64,000 bases of DNA from Amoebophrya sp. A120 (taxonomy: Eukaryota > Sar > Dinophyceae > Syndiniales > Amoebophryaceae). A model generated the notes under the pieces. That model worked only from the letters and a program-made list of their open reading frames with translations, made no database searches and was not told the DNA's origin. Where the stretch lies: positions 3,045,515-3,109,514 of the forward strand of contig CAJINV010000002.1 in the NCBI GenBank assembly GCA_905178155.1, in the 5' to 3' direction. A program made the translations under genes and the position numbers. Of this stretch, positions 1 to 12,500 are shown in pieces; the stretch's first letter is position 1, and each line of letters opens with the position of its first letter.

Positions 1-122
1 AGAAAAAAAACAGCAAAAGATAAAAGAAAGAAAGGAACAAAAAAGGTAAATATAAAATCGAACAAAGAAAAAAAAAAAAAAATTAAAAAAAAAAAAAAAA
101 AATAAAATAAAAAAGAAAATAA

Positions 123-154
<32 letters not shown>

Positions 155-336
155 AAAAAAAAAAATACATGAACAAAACAAAAAGCAAAAAAAAAAAAAA
201 AAAAATAAAAATAAAAAAGCAAAAAAAGGCAAAAAAAAAAAATACAAGGAAAAAAAAAAATAACAAAAAAAAAAAAAAAAAAAAAAAAAAGAAAAAAAGA
301 AAAAAAAAGAAAAAATAAAAAAAAAAAATAAAAAAG

Positions 337-373
<37 letters not shown>

Positions 374-518
374 CAAAAAAAAAAAAAAAAAATAAAAAGA
401 AGCATCTACAAAAACAAAGCAACAAATACAAAAAAAAAAAAAAAGAAAAAACTCAGGTAAGAAAAAAAAAAAAAATACAACAAAATAAAATAAAATAAAA
501 CAAGACAAAGAAAAAATA
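1..518. repeat. A-rich low-complexity tract
   Basis: Almost pure A on the + strand with scattered C, G and T. No gene is supported here. The phenylalanine-rich minus-strand reading frame is only poly-T translated. The tract abuts an open frame that continues upstream without a stop from 648 back to about 519, so it may be an intron or a 5' flank of the first gene. It could also be affected by assembly of homopolymers. Confidence 0.8.
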
Positions 519-3500
519 AAAAAAGATTTTTGGGCCGCCGAAGAAGGTGATGACAAAGATGAGGACCACTTCTGGAACAACGAAAGGAGGTCTTCTAGGA
601 GAAACAGCCAGTCCAGCAGGACGAGTAGCTTCGACGCCCTGGCGGCTTTGCGACAGGAGAACGATTATGGTAGTTCCAAGGGCGTTGATGCTGGAGACCG
701 AGACGACCTGAAGAACACTTCTGCTACGATAGCGTCGGGGGAAGATCATGGTGAAGATGAGGACGGGGAGTGGAATAAGTGTAACGACGAAGATGACGAG
801 GACGGTTCTTCTTCATCTAACAGTCCTTGTTCCGGCGCCGCTTCTGACTGTTCCGACACTTCCTCCGCGCGAGCGGACGCCTTGCACGCCTACCTTTACG
901 ACACCCACTCGTCGGACGAAGACGACGCTTCCTCCGCTGGCACCCCGTCGGACCTCCCGAGCGGTTGCAACAGCGATTGTGAGATGAGAAGTCCGCGCCA
1001 GGACGACGAGCTACACCACGATTTTGACGACTGGTTTTCGGATCAGGATGTGGATGTGGGCACTGGGAAACGAGTGAAAGGGAAAAATACCGCGGCAGTA
1101 CCTCCTGCCGATGCGGTCGCTGCGGCTCGTGCTGGTGCTGCTTCCAGCAGGAGGAGGTCCTCCTGCTCTTCATCATCTGACGAAGGCTGCAGTAGTGACG
1201 GCGACTCTTCTTCTTTTGAAGATTTTTCCGATAAAGCTGCAGGGGACACAAGTTCTGATGCAGAGTCAGCTGATTTATCATCGCCGAGATTGTTGAACTT
1301 GAACGGCACAGCAGCTGGCGCTTCATCTTCTGATAGCGATGACGACACGACGGAGAACGGTTCTTCTTCATCCGAAGGAAGCTGCGAACATGCGTACGAT
1401 TCCGATTCCAACTTTTCCTCCAACCCAGAAAGTAACAATGGAACCGCCTCGGACAACGAGAGCCTCACCAGCTCATCCGGACCTGAAGATACGGACGAGC
1501 CGGGGTCGCCGAGGGTGCTGCTGGGAGATGCTGCTGATGACGCAATTGGAATCGACGTTGGAGAGGCGAGTGCAAGCACCACTGTCCGAGAGCGAGAGCA
1601 GAGCGCCATGGTGTCGGAAGACACGTCCGAAGGCACAGTTTTGATCAGAGAGCAAGCTGCTATGGTTTCTGAGGATACAGGTACAACAACAATCCGCGAA
1701 GTACACACGACAAACGGCGCTGACCCGCAGGACCAGGACCAGCGGCCTACAACCAACATCATCGACGAGCAAGAGCCGCTCTATTCGCCCGACGCAATTT
1801 TCGCAGCGGAGTCGCCGGTGGTTGTGACCGATGTGGACGAACAGGTGGTCGTTTTGGAGGAAAACGAACATGGGGTGGAAGTGGAAAAAGTGTGTGGCAA
1901 AAATGCTCCTGCTGGGAAGACCATCAAGAAGGACAGTAACAGTGGCACGCCCCCGAGTAAGAACAATAAAGATGACCCGAGAATTTCGTCTTCTTCTACT
2001 CACACCGATGAGGACAAGCACCTCCAGCCAGGCTCCGGTATCTATCGTGCCTTTTCAACAGGGTCTGGAGCGGGGAATGTCGTGCAAGGGCAATGGAGCT
2101 CCGCAACAGCCGTTGCGAACGAGACTTCTGATGAACAGGCTTTACAGAGGATCAAGAGCAGGAAGGAGCGGAACAAAGTGAAGAAGAAAAACGGGCTTGA
2201 CGGGGAAAGAGATTTTCAATTTGTAGTGGGCGATGTAATCCAGTTGGACCAAGCCCAAGCGGAGGTGTCCGGCATGACGACTGCAGAAGTGGCCATAATT
2301 TCCGCTGGTGCTGATGCTGCCGTCCAGCAACAAAAAAGTCAGCACACTTTCGCACGCATCGTGGACATTGTCACGACTAAATCCGAGTATGAGTCAAAGT
2401 ACCAGAAAACGCACGAGCACATGGAATCCATGAAGTTCATCGAGGAGCGATTGCCGCTGTTGAAGCTGCGCATTTTGGAAGCTACAGAGGAACTGGTGAA
2501 GTTCTGCGATCATGCGGCGGAGCCGCATTGCGATATTACCAGTGCGGAGCCCTCGATAGTTCAGGAAACAGGCGAAGATCAAGAGCAGAAACCAGCAGTT
2601 CCGAAAGGTAAGATTGATCCGGAGGAGCTGGTTGTGAAAAACCTGAATACGCTCGTTCCAGTCAATACCGACAGTTGTAACGGAGGAGCAGGAGCTGCTC
2701 TTTCTTCATCCCCCAAAACGACCAGCATGACAGCCACCTCCCTCCCCCCATCCGCGATCGTCTACACTGACACGGTTCTTTTCGCCGACTCTGACGAGGC
2801 AAATCTCCTCTACCGAGACCCACTGCTGAAGAAAGTGTCCTGTGATCATTCGACGAGAATTGGTACGAAGGAGATCCGGAAGGCGAAGAGATTTCTGATG
2901 GCGAAACGGCACGAGATTGCGCAACGGTTTGTACTATCAAGTGCAAAAATGTTGCCGGGTTTGTCATGCATATTTTGCATGACCCGGGATGTCTATAATG
3001 CATGACCTTGCATCAGAGATTTCATTTTTAGAGGGCTTCCTGATGCCTATTTCGCCTGACAAACGCACTCCCCGCGTAGCACAAACTAGACTCCTCTTGC
3101 TGGTCATGCAATACAGTTTTTTGTAGAGTCCAAAGTTAGCATCACAAGTTCCAACTTTCCAGACCCAGACACTTTTGCAAACCATATGTACTGATAATCG
3201 AAGAAGATGAGTTAGATGTTGAAATCGAAGGACAAAAAAATCATGCAGTTGAAGATGGACGTTCACCTCGCGACGAAATCGACGAACTGCTGGCCGCCAG
3301 CCCGAGTAGTTCTGGTAGTACCCAGGGAGACCTGCTTCTAGCTCCGTTTTCGCCGGAATTGGAAGTGGAAATCGAAAACGGAATTAAGATCAAAAAAGTG
3401 AAGCAAGGGAGATTGAGCAGCAGTTCCAGTGTCTACTCCCACCCGTTTGACCGGTCTTGCGTGAAGGAAAAGAAGAACACCAAGATGAACACGGGGTTGT

Positions 3501-6500
3501 TGCAGAAAGCAGTTGGTGGAGATGATCCTGGAGGAGATATTAGTTCTGACGCGAAACCAAATGTTGACAAAGGCAAATCCGCTTCCACTCTGAACAAACC
3601 TTCCACTACGAAACGAACCACTACGAAGAACGTCCTCCAGGGTCTGAACCTTGCGACCTACTTTGACAGTTTCATGGACTTGCTGGACTTCCTCCGGTAT
3701 GCAATGCAAAAGCATCGTACTTACTAGTAAAAATTGCATTACAAATTGGCTCAGCATTACAAATTGAATTTGTAATGCGGATTTGCCTTCACAAAAAGAT
3801 TTGTGATGCATAAATGCAATTAGTACGAGTGCGATACTTTTGCAGTCCATATCCGGTTTTACGAAATCCCGTTTTCCCTCTACGAGTTGAAGTGTTTGTA
3901 CAAAGTGTTTTATGCAGTACAAATTTCATCCCGTACACGTACAAATGCTGTTTCTGCATGACAAAACTTGGCTTTAATCCTAGTCTAGCACGACAAGTTC
4001 ACACGACTACAAGTTAGCGAAATTTGTCATGCATTTTGTACATGTTGTGCGGAAAATTTGTATTGCATACGTTTCAAGACGACGGCTTTCAGAAGCAGAA
4101 GGATTGGGTGACGGACTTCCTGCAGGATATCCAGGACATGGAGGCTATGAAAGAAGAGGATTTGCACTTATTACAACGGTCTGTGGAATCCTACTGCCAC
4201 ATCTGTCAAGTCCAGCTGAAAGACTCCGATCGGATGATTTACCCGGAAGAGGAGTGGGGCGCTTTGGGCGTAGACACCAGGGAGAGCAGTAGCAGTGCTG
4301 CGTCCTCTGCTGATGAAACTTGTGTGGTTGCTGCTGACGAGGATGGTGAAGACGGAAAAATCGGGATGATGAATATTAAAACGTCGAAAAATATTAAATC
4401 CAGCTCTTCCTCCGGTTTGATTTGGCACCACATTTGGAGCAAAGAGCACGAGACGCAGCTCTTGTACTATCAGTGGAAGCACGGCTTGCCGACTTTGATG
4501 GACGCGCAGGAGATGCATGAGAAGTATTTGAAGAAGCGGAAAAAATTGTTCAACTACAAAAATAACGAGGATTTTGTCAACCTAGCGGCGAGTGAGGAAT
4601 TCGGGGTTGATTTTACGACGGGTCGTGGGAAAGAAAAAACTAAGGATCATGGTGATGCAGCAGCCGATCTCCTTCAGGTTTACTGCAAAGAAGCTCCTGC
4701 AGGTTCTCCAACATCTTCTGGTGCGAGTAAAAAAGACGATGATGATGATGATGATGATGACTCGGACGACGACGATCAGGATTACATCGTAGACATGCTT
4801 CCGATCAAGTGGTCGCCGAAATGTTTAGAGCCAGAGGAAGCCGTGAAAAATTGGGACACAGCGATCAACTTGAAGAACTTTGTTTTGCCGGGGGTGAAGA
4901 AGAACAAAAAACAGGCTACTACTTCTTCTTCTTCTTCTTCTTTGAATAAAACTAGTACCCAATCTGCCTGCTCTCCGCGGCCTTTCGCTGCAAGTACAAC
5001 TTCCACAGACACCCCTAACTACTTCGGGAACCTCGCCCCGAACCGGGAGCAGGTGTTTGAAAAGCGGGCGGTGAAAAATGCTTTAAAGTCCATGAACACC
5101 TTTTTCGAATTATCCTGAGAAAAAACGTCCCCACTGGTGCCCCATAGTTGTGATGCAGATTTGCAATTGTAGAAGCGCTTGTGATGCGCATCTCCATGAG
5201 AAATACTTTTTTTAAGTCGACGACTTAAAATAAGTATTTCTCATGGAGAAAACACGACTCGTGTTTACAAATACGAAAACACGACTCGTGTTTTCGTATT
5301 TGTAATGCTGTAAAGACGATAAGGAGATGGCTTTTTCATGCGGCTTCCCTTGCTAAATTACACTACAATAACAATACAGAATGGAACTTGTCATGCCTGA
5401 CGCCCAAAACCTCTGGATTTATGTTGCAGAGTTTCCATGTTGACTGTTGTTGGGGACGTTTTTACCCAGAATACGAATGGAAAGAAACCCTACCGAAGTA
5501 CACCACTGCCGCGGACGGGAAAAGAATCAAAATCGTCGACACTTTACCCGTATCCACTGCAGCAAAAGTACCGTTCTAGTATGAACTGCATCACAAATTT
5601 TCTCAGCATGATGAGAAATGAAATTTGTAATGCGGATTTGCCTTAAAAAGGTCGAGAGTTGTAATGCTAATGCATCATCATGAGTGCCGCGATTACAACT
5701 ACGAGTGCGATATTTTTGCAGTGCATAACCCGACGCGCTGGATTTTGATCGAGAAGTTGCGAAGGAATTGGCAGTGGAGCGGAGATTCGCGCCCCATGCG
5801 ACCGTTGGTGTGGAGGAGAAGCAGCAGGGTCTCATGTTGACGAAATCTGCAGCACAGATGAAGCAACAGCAGCAGCAGGCACTTAAAGCTAAAGGCAAAG
5901 ATAAGAACACCAACGCGGAGATGACCACAGCTTCCAATCGTCCGACCGCTGCGCACTTACAATTCCAGCAGATGTTCCAAGACGTGAAACTCCCAGAGAG
6001 CAGTAAAAATCCAGTGGATGACAAAACTCTCGGCTTCTTCCCGCCAAATAAACGAGACACGTCCGGCGGCGGCATTTCTGCCTCCGCGTCGAAGCAGTCG
6101 ACGAGCGGTACTATCGCGGGTTCTTTCAGCAACCAGCAGAACTACCTGCAGTTGAAGGAGAAAACGCTGCTCCGCCGCCACGGTGAGTTGCAAGAGTACC
6201 CCGAGCATGCCAGTGCAAACAAAGCGTTGCTCTTGGATCGCAACAAGAAAATTGCGACGCAAGTGGCGACGGCCGAGCAATTGGCGAAGTTTGGGGAAAA
6301 GGAGAAGAAGCAACAGGTACAACAACTTCAAGGACAGACGCAGCAGCACAAGGAAATCAAACAGAATCAGAATCACGTTGAATCGGTAGGTCGAGCAGCT
6401 GCTGCAGGAGGTGTGGCAGGAGGAGAGAAAGCAACAACTGCTGCCCAGGTGGACGTACCTCAAGTTCAACAAAGCGTCGATCTTTTGGGGGACGGGGAAA

Positions 6501-9500
6501 CAGCAACAGAACAACGAGAGTCCACCTCTCAGGAACGCGACCGCGCAGGAACCAGCGGCTCTTTCACGAAAGATTTGGAAAGGCAACTGTCCCTGACACT
6601 CGGGGAGGATTCTCCCCAGCAGGTGCCGAATGATGAAGACCTCGGCGTAGAAAAACCAAGAACTGGCGCTGGAGCGGCCGCCTCACCTGAAGACATCGCC
6701 GCAAGTAGCATTGACGGGGACGACAGCAGTAGTTCTTCCATTTCTTTGGGCGGGGAAGCAGCGACGCAGCTGAAGAATCTCGTAGTTGCAGAGGAAGAAG
6801 ATAAAGATGCTGTTGCTGTTCATGCAAAAGAACGCGAGGGGGCCGGGGACGGGGTGGTAGAGGCGACGCTGAACGACGTGGTGGAACTGCTTCCCGGTGA
6901 GAAAAAAGTCGAAAAGCAGCAACAAGACGCCTCCCCATCATCTTCCAAGCGAAGAACCAAAACCGGCTACCTCCGCACCCCAGGACATATCAAAGAAACA
7001 ATCGAAGACCACAAACCGTATCAAGTGTAAAAATGTCTGGGTCTGGAAGAGTGCATGTTTGCCATGCTTGTCTGGCATGACTCTCAAATCTGTCATGCAC
7101 GTTGCCCAAGAGCGCCACTTTTCGTTTTCTGTCATGTAGAAACGCAGTTTGTCATGCAGAATAGGCAACACCTAGAAGCTCAGAAACTTGTCATGCTGAG
7201 CGAGCACTTGTGGCCTCCTCATGATACGCCACCCAGCGTCACAAGTTTCCAGACCCAGACACTTTTACTTTTGATAAACCGGAGCAGATGCTGATTTTCC
7301 ACGACGGCAGTCGGTTACCGTACTCCATTTACGACGTACGCATTGCAAATATGATGCCTGGGTCTGGAAAAGTGCTGTAACTTGTCATGCTACATCTGGA
7401 TCGTGGAAAAATTTGTGTTGCATGATTACCAAAAGAGGTCCACTTTTGAACAAGTTTAGAGGCAGTTTCTCATGCAGGAATGGCATGACTATAGAGATCT
7501 CACAGAACCTGTCATGCTAGGCAGTGCGTGCCAGACCGCGTGGGTCATGGAAAACCTGCATGACAAACCTAGCAACTTTCCAGACCCAGACACTTTTGCA
7601 TTTGATACGACATGAAAAAGGACCATCCGGACTGTGAATCCTTTGCGGACTACGTGGAAAAAATCGTTTGCAACAGCGACATATCCAGTGCAAAAGTATC
7701 GCGCTCGTACCAATTGCAAGTATGCGTGACAAATCTTGTCCTTAAGGTAAAACTGCATGACAAGTTCCAGCTCTCATGCTGAGCAAATTTGTAATGCAAT
7801 TGATTGCACTAATACGATACTTTTGCAATGCATACGACATGGTGAAGCACAAGACGATTCTGTGTGAGCAGCGCGATTTCCTGGTGGAATGGAACTACTG
7901 TTTTGAAAATGATGTTTACGGAGAAACGAAATCTTCGGAACATCAAATAGATCCGGACTATGCGGACGTCATTACGAAGTCGAGGCAGTTGTCGCAGTGC
8001 GTCAATGTCTGGCTGCGGCTTTTGAAAGCGAGCATTGCGAAGTTTGACAAGAATACGGTGAGTGTTGCCGATTACGTCAAAGCCTTCGAGTTGGATGATT
8101 TGGAACTAGCAGGGGAACGGGAACAACTGGAAGCTCCTGCTGTGAATGAGGAGTCCTTGCACATCCTGCGGGAACGACTTGCAATCATTCGGGAATCGCT
8201 GTATATTATGGGTTTTTCGTGTTTTTTTTCGTCTGAATCTCATGCGGTTTTGCTTTTGTCCTGCACAGTGATCTGTAGTCAACACGCCATGATGTGAACG
8301 ACGTAAATTTTTACAGTTACACTACAAAAACAAATATAAATTATCAATCACAGAACTGCAATCAAGGACGAAGCTTATTGGATATTCCGCGACAGCAGCT
8401 TTGCCTGGATTAACGAATTCTACTACGCCCGGCCGGGGTTGACTTTGCGGGAAACTCTTTTGCAGCGGCCGGTCTTGTTTGATGAGGAGAAGAGACTGAT
8501 CCTCGCAGCTGAAACGGAAGAAACAGAGGAAAGTGGAACCGAAGAAACAGAAGAAAATCAGAAAAACGTCGACTCTTGGTCCTCTTGGTGCGACGGACAT
8601 AGCAGCGGCAAAAAAGCCTCGCCGTATGAGACTAAGAACCGCAAGAACTTCTCCGCTTCCCCGCGACCACCGGACTTTTACTGCAAGCTGACGGATAGTT
8701 TTTCCTATGGGATCCCGTATGATCGGTGGGCCGTTTCGATCGAATATCTGGAAGCGAAGATGAAGCATCTGACGCTGTATGGGCGGTGGAGGTTGGACGA
8801 AATGAGTAAGCCGGTGACGGTGGAGGAAATTTGGGAAAAGCTGAAGCAAGAGCAACAGGTGGATTTGAATTTGTTGAATGAGAAAAATGGTGAACAAGTG
8901 GGACAAGGTCAAGGCAGCGGAGGTACTATCCCCGGTAGCACCACAGTTGTGAAGAGCAACAGGATCAGCAAGGGCTTCGTCGGCAATTACTGGCTCGACC
9001 AAAGTTTCGCAAGAAGACCTGACTCATCTTCTTCCGGTGGGGGTCGTAAACATGGTTTATTGAAGAAAACTATTTCTGTCAAGGCGGAGACGGTAGCTGA
9101 CCTGCTTGGCGACGATAGTGGTCAACTTGTTCCGCAGGATGAGACGACGAAAGTGCCGCAGGAGGAGGGGGCCGTCGAGGTATCACGATTACTTGTTCTA
9201 CTGTGGTTGCAGCGAATGCAAAGTGTTGCGTTCATGTTGCGAAAGGAGCAAGTGTCATGTCTATAATTCCTGGAAGTAGAGCATGCATGTTGTGCATTGC
9301 AGTACTGGTACTGTACGAATCATGATAAGTAAGTAAAAATTCCCATCGAATAGATCCGAAATGAAAATAAATACGAATGAATTAGGTACAGTCGCAAGAA
9401 ATCCTAGCGCCGGAGGTCAACAGCGACCAGAACCCGGATCGCAAAGTCAAGGCCCACCTGCTCCAAGAATTCGAGTCCAGCTTGTTACCACAACACGACG

Positions 9501-12500
9501 ATGAGTTATTTCTCAGCCCGCGGGATCAAGAACCTGAGGGTGAGGACAGCAAAAAGTTGTGTACAACTACTGGCGCCGCTGATAAAGCAGATGCAGATGG
9601 GGATGGTCACAACAGCTCTTCCGCCGAGGAGGTGGATGACGGTGAGGAGGTGAAATTCCCCCCCTACGAGAAAAACCGGCTTTACGACGGCGGCAATTTC
9701 GACCCCTCCGTCCCATTCTTAGTGTTTCGCGTGACGAAGATATGCATCGCAAAGTAGGCATCGCGCCACGTATTAATTGCATCACAAGAAATTTGTAAAC
9801 TTTGCAGCAACCTGAAAAGGATTTCTCATGCAGCAGCAGCACAAATACTTAACAATAAGACAAAGAAACCCAAACCGGCAGCGAAACAGCACATCTGTCA
9901 TCGCATGAATGCAATTAAAATACGAGCAGGATACAACTTTTGCAGAAGTTGATAGCAGAAACACGACAGCGGTAGCATGTTCCACTCTTTACGCCTCGCA
10001 GTGCCGGAGAACTTCATGACGCTGGGGGAGCCGTGCTCCGCCTTGGTCCGCGAACCGGGCACCCATGCGGCGCTGAGTGGGCAGGAGATTATTAAGCAGC
10101 AGGCGGGGCACGGGCGGCTGTATTTCTATGCATTGCAAATCCAAAAGTATCGCTCATCTAGTATAAAATGCATGACAAATTTCTTCAGCATGAGGAATGA
10201 AATTTGTAATGCAGATTTAACTTGACAGAGACATCTGTAATGCATTAATCCGATTAGAAGTACGATACTTTTGCAATTCATAATTTTTCAACGTTGGCGA
10301 TTCCGATTGACGTGGCCAGTCCGGACAGCTTGCCGTTTTACGTTGTATCCAGTGCAAAAGTACCGCACTCCTACTCGTATCGTAATCATGCATCACAAAT
10401 CTTTTTCTTGAGGTGCATCAGCATTACAAATTTCATTTCTCATGCTGAGGGAATTTGTGTTGCATTCATACGACGAGTGCGAGACTTCTGCCATTCATAC
10501 GTTGTGGTGGATAACAAAAAGCTGCTTCCCTGGAAGTGCTCAGCCGATCGATGGGTAACAGACGAGAGGAGCATCAAGCACCAACATGCCGCACGAGGAG
10601 GTAAGATTTGTTTGAAAATCCGTCGTAGAAGTAGTTGCAGAGTCAAGAAAAAGAATTAGAATAGACATAGAGCAGACGCATGGAAACAATAAGAATAACA
10701 CACCATCGTCAAAAAAATCTAACTCACCCTAAGTATAAGTACTTAGAAAATAAACCTGATTTGTTCCTGACATGTGGACCACGGGTGGAATAGAGATTGC
10801 TACATACTTGATCTATCATCACAGGCAACTACATCAAGGATAAAAGAAGTACCACCACCACCTCCTGTTCTTTTTCCGAAGCCCTTCCCAGCGGTCGCTC
10901 CCACGCGGTTTCGTCCTACTTTAAGAAGGGCTATGTCACAGAAGTTTTCTTCGACCTCGACACGGGGGAAGAGTGGCAGGATATTGCAGTGAACAGTGCC
11001 CCCCACCCCCAAAGTTGCAAAAATTTGTAATGCGAAGTTTCCAAATGAAACCTTTTTGTCATGCATGAAAGGAATATGAATCTTTCTGATGCAGATTCTA
11101 GTGTTGTTTCGCATCGCTTGCATGACAAGCACCGCTCTTGCTGGGATCTTTTGCAATACAAACTTTTGCTATTCACGATCGGAAATCTGTGATGCTGATA
11201 CAGAGGGCGAATGTTTCATTTGGAAAGGTTTGCAATGCAAATGCTTTCAAGTTCGGGGGTGGGGGCATTTTTCATTGTAATACAGGAGCCCCGGAATTCC
11301 TTCACCATTCAGGAGTACTGCGACCGGCAGTTCACCCAGCTCAAGAGCGACAAAGACGGGATGTGGGAAAGCGCGCCAAAGCACCGTGCCGACGCGGTAA
11401 AAATGATCGGCTTTCTTCGACAAGGTATGCAATGCAAAAGCATATCAAACTAGTTGTAGTACTCGTTTAATATCGCATTTTTCCAGCTCTGCGTGCGGGT
11501 GCGGAGGACGAGCACGACTAGTACGCTTTCTAATCTCAGTCAGCATGACTACAGGTTTTTTCTTTTTGTATCTTTGCAATTATTTCTGCTAGTACATATA
11601 CATATTACAACAGCAGTGCTGTAAAAACTTTTGCAATGCATACCAGGGCAGATGTGCCCCGTGCAGGTTTGCACAAAGAACATGTTGATGAGTGCCATGG
11701 TGTACCTTCCGCATGTATCAACTGCAAAAATGTCTGGGTTTGGAAGATTGCAACTTTTCATGCTGTTTGTGGACTCTAAAAAAAAATTGTATTGCATGAC
11801 CAGCAAGAGGGGTGGAATTTGTGCTACACGCACAGGGCATTTCTCATGCGGAAGGTCCATCAGGAAGGGTTCTAAAAATCTGTAATGCTAGGGCATACAT
11901 CACAGACTATCATGGGTCATGAGAAATAATATACATAACAAATCTTGCATCCTTCCGGACCCAGACACTTTTGCACTTGATAGCATGTCCGAGCGCAGGA
12001 GAGTCGCATTCAGCGGTTCCGGGAGAACTGGCTCCAGAGGGTTGAAAAAAGAAACTACGAAAAAAACATGAATTACCCACAGAAAAAGAACTATCCCCAT
12101 CCGATTTGTCCTGCAGAGCATGCATGAAAAACAAAAAATCCTGTGTAGTCTGTCGTCCAAAAAATGGATGGGGATTTGGTTGTTTTTCTTCGGATATCCC
12201 GGAAGCAGCTTGGTGGCACAAACAGAATGGTGGAACGAGTTGCACTAGTACCTCTGAGGAAGGCAACATAGAAGGAACTGGAGCATCAACAACTTCGTGG
12301 TATGACTGGAAGAAGGGAACATCAAGTAGAAATGGCTGGGAACAAGGAGCTTCCGGCACCGCTGAAAATGATGAGCTGCAAAAAGAAGCAGAGCAGCATG
12401 AGGAGCAAGACCTGCTAATCCTTGATGACGACGAGGAAAAAAACGATGCTGGAGATGTTGACTCAACCGCAGCAGGTGCTGGTTCACAAAAGCAAAAAAC

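Noticed and set aside
83-580. Long minus-strand phenylalanine-rich reading frame
   Set aside because: It is a poly-T tract translated; composition alone explains it.
817-2021. Several long antisense frames opposite the first gene
   Set aside because: They mirror biased codon composition of the sense strand and carry no recognisable domains.
2930-3191. Assignment to a known DNA-transposon superfamily from the 5-bp TSD
   Set aside because: No transposase gene is present, and the TAT...ATA ends do not match the superfamily end signatures I know for 5-bp TSDs (for example Transib).
12106-12196. Cys-rich peptide read through the IE7 element (ACMKNKKSCVVCRPK)
   Set aside because: It lies within the inverted-repeat arms of the introner, so it is probably not translated.
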